From Spirogloea muscicola (taxonomy: Eukaryota > Streptophyta > Zygnematophyceae > Spirogloeales > Spirogloeaceae): a stretch of DNA of 15,462 nt. The DNA lies in the NCBI GenBank assembly GCA_009602725.1, contig WELB01000015.1:127888-143349 (forward strand). The letters run 5' to 3'. This document shows, one piece after another, positions 1 through 8,175 of the stretch; the stretch's first letter is position 1; the number at the start of each line of letters is the position of its first letter. The translations under genes were made by a program, and so were the position numbers. The notes under the pieces were generated by a model, which had not been told where the DNA came from, did not search any database, and saw nothing but the letters and a program-made list of their open reading frames with translations.

Positions 1-1585
<1,585 letters not shown>

Positions 1586-2105
1586 CTCTGCTTGCTACCA
1601 ACATCAGTGTCATGCCCGTGAGCGCACGGCAAGCGCTGTTAAGCTGGCCTCCTTCGCGTCTGCGGCCATGCTGTGAGGTGAGTGAAGCGTCCCCTTCTTT
1701 GATTGTGCCACTTGTGAAGTGCGTCCAGACATTGGCGTAAGATGTTGCTCCATGCATGTAGCTTAGCCATTTGCCATCAGCTTTCACCCGGTTCCAACAT
1801 AGCCACTAATGGTGGGGTGTATTCGTTTGATTGTGGCGCACAGGCAACCGCACTTTGAGCCTTTGATGGCATGGCCTACACTCTCTTCCAGACCAGCTGC
1901 CTGCCCAGCTTGGACATTTGCAGGGTGTAAACCGCTGGTGAGGACAACGGCGATGGAGGCGGTGGCTGTCCTGGCAGCCTGACTCGCTTGTGTATGGCTA
2001 CCAGTCACGTCAACAAGCAGGGCCCAATTGTGCAGGGTGAAGTGACTGGCGGAAGCTCAAGTCGCAAAGCGAGGAGAGGGGGCGAGTCTGGGCTTGTTGC
2101 CAATG
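1586..2105. other. Convergent intergenic stretch, 3' ends of gene A and KRTCAP2
   Basis: Gene A ends at 1585 (+) and KRTCAP2 ends at 2106 (-), so this holds both 3' UTRs. No convincing exon or canonical AATAAA was seen. A TGTAA, the usual poly(A) signal in chlorophyte algae, occurs on the + strand near 1926, but it is about 340 nt past the gene A stop. Confidence 0.5.
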
Positions 2106-3108
2106 TCAGAGCTTCTTCTCGGTCTCAGCAGGTTGCGCGTGTGCCACGGCTGAGATCTTGTGGACCTCGTATAGCAGGGGAAGAGAGAAAAGGATGCTGG
2201 GCGAAGGCAAGAAGAAGGCAAAGGCAGCAACTGGGTCAGCGAATGCAATGAGGCCCCTCCGACCAGTAAGCTGCAAATGGTCGTGGCTAGGGCAGGTGGC
2301 ATGGTCGACTCGAAAGTGAGAACCCATTGCGTACAAGATGTTGATCATTGAGCATGATATCAGATTGTTAGCTTTTGGAGTGGGAACGTTTGGAGACAGA
2401 CTCTCTGGGACAGGCAAAGCGCATTCTCGTACCAGGTTGTGGCGCAAACACGGTGCACAGTTGCCGCAAGGCCTGTGGCGATGACCAGCGCAACAAGGAC
2501 TGCATCGCAAGAAGGTGGACACCGGCATCAAGTCTACTCATTTGAGAGATATGTTCCTGCAGTCCATGATAGCAGAAGCACATCATTGGTTTGGACCTGT
2601 CATTACACTAAATGCTCAACACTAGCCCAAAGCTTGGCCTACTGGTACTTGGCTGCACATCCAAGCACGCAGAGGTGTTAGGGTGGGGGGATGCCCGACC
2701 TGAGCCCCACCCTGCACGGCCGCCCATCGTCTCCTGTACATTGCCTATGCACTGTTGCAGACACCAGAAGACCAAACGTACTAATTGTGAAGCAAAGTAA
2801 CAATTGCTGACGCTGACGCTAATGCTGAATCGTGACAGTCCTTGACTGTGGCAATGGCAGCTGCCGCTAGCAGGCAGGCGCGCCGGCTGCGCCACAGCAG
2901 GCTGCTGGGACGTGGAGGAATTGGCGTGGCTCACGGTGAGCGCGAGGACGAAGAGGAGGGCGGAGACGAAGCCGCCGGCGATGGTGAGGGTCTCGGTGGA
3001 GGCGAGCGCGGGCGCGCCGACCTGCTGCGCAGACGCCAGAACAACGAAGAGCAGCGCCGAGTAGAGCGCCGAGCTCCCGGGGCTCGCCAGGGTGCTCCGG
3101 GCTGCCAA
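2106..3108 (-). CDS. KRTCAP2: KRTCAP2/KCP2 homologue, oligosaccharyltransferase subunit, four exons
   Basis: Small multi-pass ER membrane protein that belongs to the oligosaccharyltransferase complex of N-glycosylation. Exons on the minus strand are 3108-2935, 2751-2700, 2499-2433 and 2196-2106 (TGA at 2108-2106), with introns of 183, 200 and 236 nt. All three junctions are GT..AG and agree in phase (0, 1, 2). The model gives about 127 residues; plant and animal members are about 120-136. Recognisable pieces match the family in order: SSALYSALLF with LASTETLTIAGGF in exon 1, IGNVQET and GRAGWGS in exon 2, TVHRVCATTC across exons 3 and 4, then LLYEVHKIS. Plant proteins have VHRVCITTC and LLYEVNKIS at these places. 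The start is unresolved: 3108 is a TTG and no ATG lies nearby in frame. A short upstream exon from the ATG at 3247-3245, spliced 3237-3102 in phase 1, would work but uses a weak donor. Confidence 0.9.
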
Positions 3109-3867
3109 CGCCGCTCGCGGAGCAAAGCGGAGCTCATGCCTCAGGGTTTGGGGTTTAGGGTCCCCGGCGGCCGTCGGGCGCCGAGAGCGGGAGCCTCGTC
3201 ACGAGACGGCGGCGGCGGGCGAGGGAGGGCCGCTGACAGGGAGCCATGGCCGGAGGGGCAGAGGAGGCGAGCCCCGGGCGGTCACGTCGCCGGGCTCCCG
3301 GAGCAGTTGCCGCCGCGTTCTCCGGCGGAGTGCCCGCCGCGTTTGCCGGCGGGGCCGGCGGCGGCGGGCCTGGCGTGTCCCGGCCAGCAGGGGCGGGGTT
3401 GGAAGGGGGGGGGGCACTGACGCAGCGTCACGATGACGGTGATGGGCAAGTGACGACGCTGGCGAACATCTGTTCCTGCGGGTTCTTCTTCCTCAATTCC
3501 TGCAGGGAGAGATGTCCTGTCCTGTCACCAGACATAAGCATATCATAATTGGTCAATCTTGAACGGACTTAGCAGGCTGAAGCCATCCCAGCGTGCATGA
3601 GTGGAAGACTTCTTCTAGTAGAGGGCGATGGCTGTGATTGGCTAGACCAGGGACTCTGGACCTGGTAAGTCCAGTAATATGTGTCGAGATTTGGGAGTGC
3701 CTCCACTAATCGGCTGCAGCAACAAGCAGTCAGACAACTGGCCAAGCAAGGTCGGCAGGACACATGAAGGCTTACAGGGCTGGGCTGCGGCAAAGCGCGA
3801 TCAGGTGACCGCCGTGCATGGTGACAAACACGTGTTGATGTCATGCCCGGGCGCGTGGAAAGAAAGA
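3109..3867. other. GC-rich region upstream of KRTCAP2, no secure gene
   Basis: This lies between the divergent KRTCAP2 and gene D and should hold KRTCAP2's promoter and possibly its first exon. Sequence up to about 3440 is extremely GC-rich and is open in many frames on both strands, so frames here mean little. A CCATGG at 3244-3249 offers a well-placed ATG on each strand. A run of 10 G sits at 3405-3414. From 3440 onward composition is average, and I see nothing beyond a short hairpin near 3655-3673. Confidence 0.5.
3143..3160 (-). repeat. Short telomere-like heptads upstream of KRTCAP2
   Basis: On the + strand AGGG is followed by TTTGGGG and TTTAGGG, two heptads of the TTTAGGG type, in the opposite orientation to the array at 1108-1142. 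They lie 35-50 nt upstream of the conserved KRTCAP2 coding sequence, in its 5' UTR, promoter or first intron. Confidence 0.7.
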
Positions 3868-3950
3868 AAGAAAGTGCTCGCCCATAGAGAAGAGGGCTGG
3901 CAAAGCCAGCCCAAAAAGAATGGACACTGTCCAAAGCCAAAGAAAGAGGT
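3868..3950 (+). repeat. Diverged X/Y family short repeat
   Basis: Contains AAGTGCTCGCCCAT, then the hairpin GGGCTGG-CAAAG-CCAGCCC followed by A's and a GGACA..GTCC segment. The first half matches the X copies at 7424, 10965 and 12267. The part after the hairpin is closer to family Y (6958, 12405). It lies about 300 bp upstream of gene D. Confidence 0.75.
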
Positions 3951-4157
3951 GTCGAAAAAGGACTGAACTACCAACCACGACAAAACACAAGACGATGCAG
4001 AGGGAAGCCCAGTAGCCGCCAATGAGCAACATCAGGTCGGAGTAGCTCGCTGCTGCCTCTGGCTCTGGCCAGGGGACCCACTTCCAGGAGCCCAGCATCT
4101 CTCCCCTTCTGCACTCTCGAGGCTCGACCCGCCCCCTCTGAGTCTCCCTCCCTCTTC

Positions 4158-4165
4158 TATAAGAG
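4158..4165 (+). promoter_or_regulatory. TATA box of gene D
   Basis: TATAAGAG in a pyrimidine-rich context, 78 nt before the ATG at 4243. A start site about 30 nt downstream would fall near TCAGAC at 4188-4193 and leave a 5' UTR of about 50 nt. Confidence 0.6.
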
Positions 4166-4242
4166 CCCCGAGGTGCTCGGCCTCGGCTCAGACGCGCCTG
4201 GCTCTTGCCCCCACCTCTGCTTGCCCATCTGGCTACCTGCAC

Positions 4243-4688
4243 ATGGCGACATCCAGTCTGGCTTGCAAAGCTCGGCGTTTGCGCTTCTGCTACCTCGTGC
4301 TGCTTGCCGCTCTTGCACCTTTCTGCTGCAGCCATGTCGACGCTGCCAAGGAGGAGCTCGAGTATGCCATTCTCAGCGACGACACCGGGGAGATGTTTCA
4401 CGCCAAGGGGCTGCCAGTTGGCATGACGACCAACAGCGACGACTGCATCCTGGTGCATCACACAGGCTGCACTGCGAGGGCAAGGAGGCTTGCCAGAAGC
4501 TACATTAAACGGTAACTTCGCATAGATGGCTCATTCTGGGGCAAAGCTGCGTGCAATTGGATATCAGGAATTGCAAGAAATTGATGACGCCCAAGCTGTG
4601 CATTCACTTCCACGAGGGTGCGACGACAATGCAGTACATCAAAATACTGAAAACAATGAGCGCTGGAACCCGGCAACATGCGCTATAG
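4243..4688 (+). CDS. Gene D: small predicted secreted protein, two exons
   Basis: No family recognised. ATGGCG in a good context follows a TATA box. Residues 1-34 form a signal peptide: Arg-rich n-region, a Leu/Ala hydrophobic core (LVLLAALAPFCC) and probable cleavage near HVDA|AKE. The mature part begins acidic (EELEYAILSDDTGE) and becomes basic with an ARARR..KR stretch that could be a dibasic processing site. In the model, exon 1 ends at 4511 before GTAACT and exon 2 runs from 4568 (after ATATCAG) to TAG at 4686-4688. Phase is kept, giving 129 residues and about four Cys in the mature chain. The 56-nt intron is shorter than most others here, so exon 2 is less sure; without splicing the frame stops one codon later, at 4513-4515. 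Secretion is inferred from the signal peptide. Confidence 0.5.
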
Positions 4689-5184
4689 AGTAGGAGGGTT
4701 CATTCTAGAAGCAATGTAGTGGCACCGTTAACGTTACAATTGACCAAGGCACATCTAGCAGTGAGACGAAGAGAGCACCAAACGGTCGTATACACCTTTT
4801 TGTATGAATTTTTGACCAGCTTAAGAAGCATGTGCAGCTGGCTGCGGCACCCGATTATTGCACGAAGTAAGCTGACATCCAAGGCAGTGCGAAGGCCTGT
4901 AGCTTAAAAGAAAGACTACTTTGCCTAATAAGTAGCGCTCGACCCAAGGTGACAGTGGTTCTAAACGTTAAGGCCCCAAAGAAATATGAGATGCTATCCA
5001 AGTCCCCAGTCCCTTCACCTCAGCAGCCTCCTGCTCAATTTCATGCCTGCCCGTATAGTGCTCACTATGCATCGAAGTGCCACACCTGAAGCTCCGCCTA
5101 CAGGCCAGGACTCTGCTTGGCTAGCAGCAGCTTGCCCTGCATGGCCTTACTACCAAGTAAGCAGACATGCAAAGGATGTGGTAG
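4689..5184. other. No gene recognised
   Basis: About 500 bp between gene D and the retroelement relic, with stops in all frames at short spacing. It should include the 3' UTR of gene D. No canonical poly(A) signal was seen. The last 100-150 bp may be degraded retroelement sequence upstream of the protease, but I could not match it. Confidence 0.4.
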
Positions 5185-5576
5185 AAGAGTCACCACACCC
5201 CGGTGCTGCTGGGCAGCAGCATGGTGCAGCTGCTGGGGCTGCACGCACAGGACCTGCAGCCGTCTCCCATTGCCATCAACATGGCGACAGGCGGCGTCTC
5301 GGCGGGATTGCAGCAGACGCGGGTGCCGAGTACCATCACCCTCAACCAGGGCACTGAGGACGAGGTTAGCCGGTACGTTCGCTGCCTGGTCACAAGGGCG
5401 ACAACGTACGACGTGTTGCTGGGGACGAATTTCCTTTACACTTGTGGGTGAGCATCTGAGCATCGACCTTTGGGAGGAGGTGGGGATCTACCGCCCAGGG
5501 TATGCGTGTGGAGAGGGGCGCAAGATGAAGTTTCCTTTGCAGCTGGTGGATACAGCGGAGGAAGGGGTAGCATTCG
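5185..5576 (+). pseudogene. Retroelement aspartic protease (retropepsin) relic
   Basis: The frame from 5185 reads PVLLGSSMVQLLGL, then PSPIAINMATGG, then VTRATTYDVLLGTNFLYTCG. This is the C-terminal half of a retropepsin as found in Ty3/Gypsy-like and related elements; DVLLGTNFL is the conserved (I/L)LG segment. The catalytic D-(S/T)-G segment that should come just before is absent, because a TAG at 5182-5184 closes the frame, so the enzyme is dead. At 5449-5464 an 8-bp tandem duplication (TGAGCATC twice) breaks the frame. Family sequence resumes in another frame (SIDLWEEVGIYRPGY, then PLQLVDTAEEG). After about 5576 the DNA turns into an inverted copy of itself. The superfamily is not assigned. 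Confidence 0.75.
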
Positions 5577-5662
5577 ATTGCCACGGCGAAGCTGAATCCA
5601 CCAGCTGCAAGGGAACTCCTCCTTGCACGTACCCTGAGCGGTAGTTCCCCACCTCCTCGGCG
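5471..5662. repeat. Imperfect palindrome, arms about 70-85 bp
   Basis: Arm 5471-5554 and the reverse complement of 5594-5662 share GAGGAGGTGGGGA(A/T)CTACCG, CAGGGTA and TTGCAGCTGGTGGAT. Both arms encode the same retroelement segment, on opposite strands. The arms differ by several substitutions and indels, so the fold-back is old or was made from two diverged copies. Confidence 0.8.
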
Positions 5663-6146
5663 CTCCAGCTCCCCAAGTTAGCTTGTCAGATTTGTTTGTG
5701 CTCACCCGTGGGTACTAATGTCATCTTAGGTACCTTAGATTAGGTCTCCGTATTATGTAGCATTGTTTAGTCTGCACTCGACTCTGCCTGAACAATGTAT
5801 TGGCTTGAATTGGCCTCCCTTTCAATTCATGCGCCCCGCGCGCCTTCTCTCTCAAAGGTCGATGCTCACCCCACAGGGATGAAGGAAATGCGTCCCAAGC
5901 CACGCGTCGTACGTTTTCGCCCTTGTGACCACGCAGCGGCGTAGGAGGCGCACGTGAGAGAGAGAGAGAGGCGAGGAGACTCGTTTTACTTGCGGAGAGA
6001 TCCGCGTCGAACATCTGCGGCGGAGACCGAGGAAGCGGCGGCGTCGGGTGACCAGGGCTGCTTGGATCTGAATGCCAACTCGGAGCGCGGCGCACGCTAC
6101 TCGCTCTCGCCGCAGACCTTCGACGCGGATCTCTCTGCAAATGCAT
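5583..6146 (-). pseudogene. Inverted, interrupted second copy of the retropepsin relic
   Basis: On the minus strand 5945-5854 reads CVVTRAKTYDAWLGTHFL and HPCGVSIDL, aligned with the + copy at 5380-5470. It lacks the 8-bp duplication. After a 196-bp foreign insertion, 5657-5583 continues with EEVGNYRSGY and VPLQLVDSA, again matching the + copy. Sequence from 5945 to about 6040 extends further upstream and is repeated in inverse order at 6105-6195. Like the + copy it is a fragment without a catalytic segment. Confidence 0.7.
5658..5853 (+). repeat. R family repeat, copy 1, nested in retroelement relic
   Basis: Begins CGGCGCTCCAGCTCCCC, includes GCTCACCCGTG and GCCTGAACAATG, and ends CGCGCCTTCTCTCTC. 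The same order of blocks recurs at 11873-12080. It splits the minus-strand retropepsin relic exactly between SIDL and EEVG. The relic shows GAG on both sides, compatible with a 3-bp or slightly longer target duplication. No open frame of interest. Confidence 0.75.
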
Positions 6147-6200
6147 CTCCCTCTCTCTGGCGTGCGCCTCCTGCGCCGCTGCGTGGCCACCCCCACCGGG
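5930..6200. repeat. Second inverted repeat with GA-rich tract
   Basis: The reverse complement of 5930-6040 matches 6105-6195: CCGCAGA(C/T)(C/G)TTCGACGCGGATCTCTC, then a CT-rich tract, then GTGCGCCTCCT(G/A)CGCCGCTGCGTGG. The + strand at 5955-5970 is a pure GA repeat. The + arm ends abruptly after GTGGCCACC, where it leaves the retroelement sequence. Confidence 0.7.
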
Positions 6201-6406
6201 GGATCTCTCACCGCTTCGGCGCCCTGGCCAACCTGGCCTGGACCGTCAACCTGCGCGGCGCGCGCCAAGCCCTCGCCGGCGGGCGGCGGCGGCGGCGCTG
6301 GGTTCTCCAACGACGGACTTGCGGCGACATGACCTCTCTCCGCGTCCGATCTCTGAAGAGCCCACCCCGTGAAGGGGGGTCAAGGCAGTGAAGGTACAGG
6401 GACAGC
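6201..6406. other. GC-rich stretch, possible retroelement remnant
   Basis: The + strand continues from the second inverted repeat in a frame reading HRFGALANLAWTVNLRGA, which looks protein-like but is short and unidentified. A GGC/GGCGGC run follows at about 6279-6297. Nothing else recognised. Confidence 0.35.
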
Positions 6407-6566
6407 TCCGGTTACTGAGTGATTTGTAGCTGCTTTCTTTCTTTGTGTGCTTTGGTTTCTTAGCGCTTCCTCTGGCTTCCTCTGGCCCCCTTCTCGTTCT
6501 TTGTTCATTCTTTTTTGGGCTGGCTTGTCCAGCCCCTATCCTCAATGGGCGAGCCCTTTCTTCCGG
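6407..6566 (-). repeat. X family short element, copy X1
   Basis: On the minus strand it runs from AAAGGGCTCGCCCATTGAGGA through the hairpin GGGCTGG-ACAAG-CCAGCCC and CGAGAAGGGGGCC to ATCACTCAGTAA. TCCGG occurs at both edges (6407-6411 and 6562-6566), possibly a target duplication. The CTCTGGCTTC segment near its middle is locally duplicated relative to other copies. Confidence 0.75.
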
Positions 6567-6636
6567 CGCCCCTGGCCGCCCATACGAGCTGCACCCTCTC
6601 CAGCGAGTCTTTACATGGGTTACTCTCGCGGAAGAT

Positions 6637-6712
6637 CTTAGAAAAACAAGCACACAGAGAAACAAAGCAGCTACGCATCACTCAGTAACCTCTGCTAAGC
6701 AGCCGCAGGTCG
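6637..6712 (+). repeat. X family, 5'-truncated copy X8
   Basis: Carries only the 3' half of X: AAAAACAAGCACACAGAGAAAC, GCAGCTACG and CACTCAGTAACC, then CTGCTAAGCAGCCGCAG, shared with copy X2 at 7550-7580. Together with X1 it makes an inverted pair with arms of about 55 bp. Confidence 0.75.
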
Positions 6713-6957
6713 GAGATGCTAGGTGAAGATCCCTATACCACCTTCCTACCTGAGATATAGCCCTGCTCGATTCCGCCCAACCGCCCTCCCTTGGAGTGGC
6801 ACTTCCCTCTAGCAGAAGAAGCTGCTATGTTTCCCTCTAGCCGACGCTACAACGACGCTACAACCAACTGCATCGACTTACACCAGATCGGCGCCGTTTG
6901 CAGGGCACGGGGTCGGCCTGGCGGCCCGGGGCAAGGAGAGGAAGCGCGGCCAGATTG

Positions 6958-7010
6958 ACTGGTGGCTGGGAAAGGCCAGCCCAAAGGAGTGGACAAGGTC
7001 TGAAGGATCC
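6958..7010 (+). repeat. Y family repeat fragment
   Basis: GGCTGGGAAAGGCCAGCCCAAAGGAGTGGACAAGGTCTGAAGG segment; the same order occurs at 12410-12455 and, reversed, at several places between 10.5 and 13.5 kb. It has the same GGCTGG..CCAGCC hairpin as family X. Confidence 0.6.
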
Positions 7011-7066
7011 GGAGTACGAAGGACTAGGACTAAGACATCAGCCAGGGAACGCTCAGTAACCTCTAG

Positions 7067-7337
7067 TCAGGAGATGCAAGTCTGAGTAGCAAGCCGGCGG
7101 AAAGACGTCGCCCAAGGTGCGAATACGCCGATCATCCGATTGGTGATGAATTCGCGGCCCTGGCGATCGACATACACGGGGCTTTCGGTAGCCGCTGGCT
7201 GGATCTCCTCCAGCGGCTTGCCCGTCTGGCCATTGATCGGCGGTCGGGTCTGCCAGGGCCAGGTGTGACGCCCCGGCTTCAACGCCGCCGGTTCGCTAGC
7301 CCAAGTCTTCCGAATGCGCCTGGCAGTATCGTTTCAA
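7067..7337 (-). pseudogene. Unidentified coding relic, possibly from a mobile element
   Basis: One minus-strand frame is open for about 90 codons with natural protein texture: TWPWQTRPPINGQTGKPLEE, SPVYVDRQGREFITNRMIGV and FAPWATSFRRLA. It has no ATG start and no clear splice sites, and repeats lie on both sides. The family is unknown to me. It could also be an exon of an unmodelled gene. Confidence 0.35.
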
Positions 7338-7423
7338 CGCTCCCTTGCCTACGCCGCCCACACGCGAGCAGGACGTGCTCTGGCCGCCGCCTTTGGGTCT
7401 CGGCGGAGTGCCTCTTTGGAGGA

Positions 7424-7582
7424 AGTGCTCGCCCATTGAGGATAGGGGCTGGAAAAGCCAGCCCAAAAAAGAATGAACAGAGTACGAGAAGGGGGCCCTG
7501 GGAAGCGCTAAGAAAAACAAGCACACAAAGAAACAAAGCAGCTACGAATCACTCAGTAACCCCTGCTAAGCAACCGCAGACA
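7424..7582 (+). repeat. X family, copy X2 (longest 3' end)
   Basis: Starts AAGTGCTCGCCCATTGAGGA, has the perfect hairpin GGGCTGG-AAAAG-CCAGCCC (7446-7464) followed by A6, then CGAGAAGGGGGCC, AAAACAAGCACACAAAGAAAC and CACTCAGTAACC, and continues CTGCTAAGCAACCGCAG as in X8. No clear flanking duplication was seen. Confidence 0.8.
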
Positions 7583-8060
7583 GCCATCGCGTCCTTTTTG
7601 GAGGGCATTCTCGTCTTGCTGTTGGCAAGCGCTCATCTTTATGGCAAAAGACTCACTAGACAGTTCTGCTCCAAGCATCTGTAGCCGTGTACTGTCCAAT
7701 GGTCGCCAATGTAGGTACAGGCGGGACCACCTGCTACACCCAACAACTACACAACAATTCCCACCTATACCTTACCACATTGCTTTCAACGTTTGCAACT
7801 GCAGCAACTTTCACGAGAAAAAGTGAAGCTTAGGGGTGGACACTGCATGTTCCCCAGGAGCTGACAGCAGCTTGAAGCACTGTGATAGTGCTACCGTTCT
7901 GATCTATAAGTGTGCCTTTTTGCGCTTCAGCAAAGAACCCCTTCGCGGTGCTAATATTGCAGGCAGCACCCCTGCTTTTGCGAGCATGCAATCGGGCCTT
8001 ATTGACCAATATACAAGCACAGTGTCCAACTTCAGAGTAGGTCAACGCCGTCCTCAGGGG
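7583..8060. other. No gene recognised
   Basis: Average-composition sequence between the X2 repeat and the 3' end of gene B. Frames are short and I saw no repeat family. Part of it is presumably intergenic past the gene B polyadenylation site. Confidence 0.4.
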
Positions 8061-8066
8061 TTTATT
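8061..8066 (-). terminator. AATAAA poly(A) signal for gene B
   Basis: AATAAA on the minus strand, 110 nt downstream of the gene B stop (TAG, 8178-8176). It suits a eukaryotic 3' UTR, although green algae often use TGTAA instead. Confidence 0.4.
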
Positions 8067-8175
8067 GCTAAGATAGCTTAGCATCGAGCCGGAAACTTGG
8101 CAGAAACCTCCTGACATCTGTTCCATCAATTGCTGAGCATGGTGTACGAGCACTGAGGCCGCTTAGCGATCGCAG

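Noticed and set aside
2842-3548. Several + strand open frames over the GC-rich block, including one from the ATG at 3246
   Set aside because: They overlap KRTCAP2 exon 1 or consist of low-complexity Gly/Ala/Arg/Pro; no splice-supported continuation and no recognisable motif.
3841-4461. 206-residue minus-strand frame opposite gene D
   Set aside because: It runs through a family X/Y repeat and is antisense to the signal-peptide gene, which has the better promoter and start.
7446-7470. Hairpin followed by an A-run as a Rho-independent terminator
   Set aside because: The genome is eukaryotic, the motif is part of a dispersed repeat, and on the strand where it would give U's the run precedes the stem.
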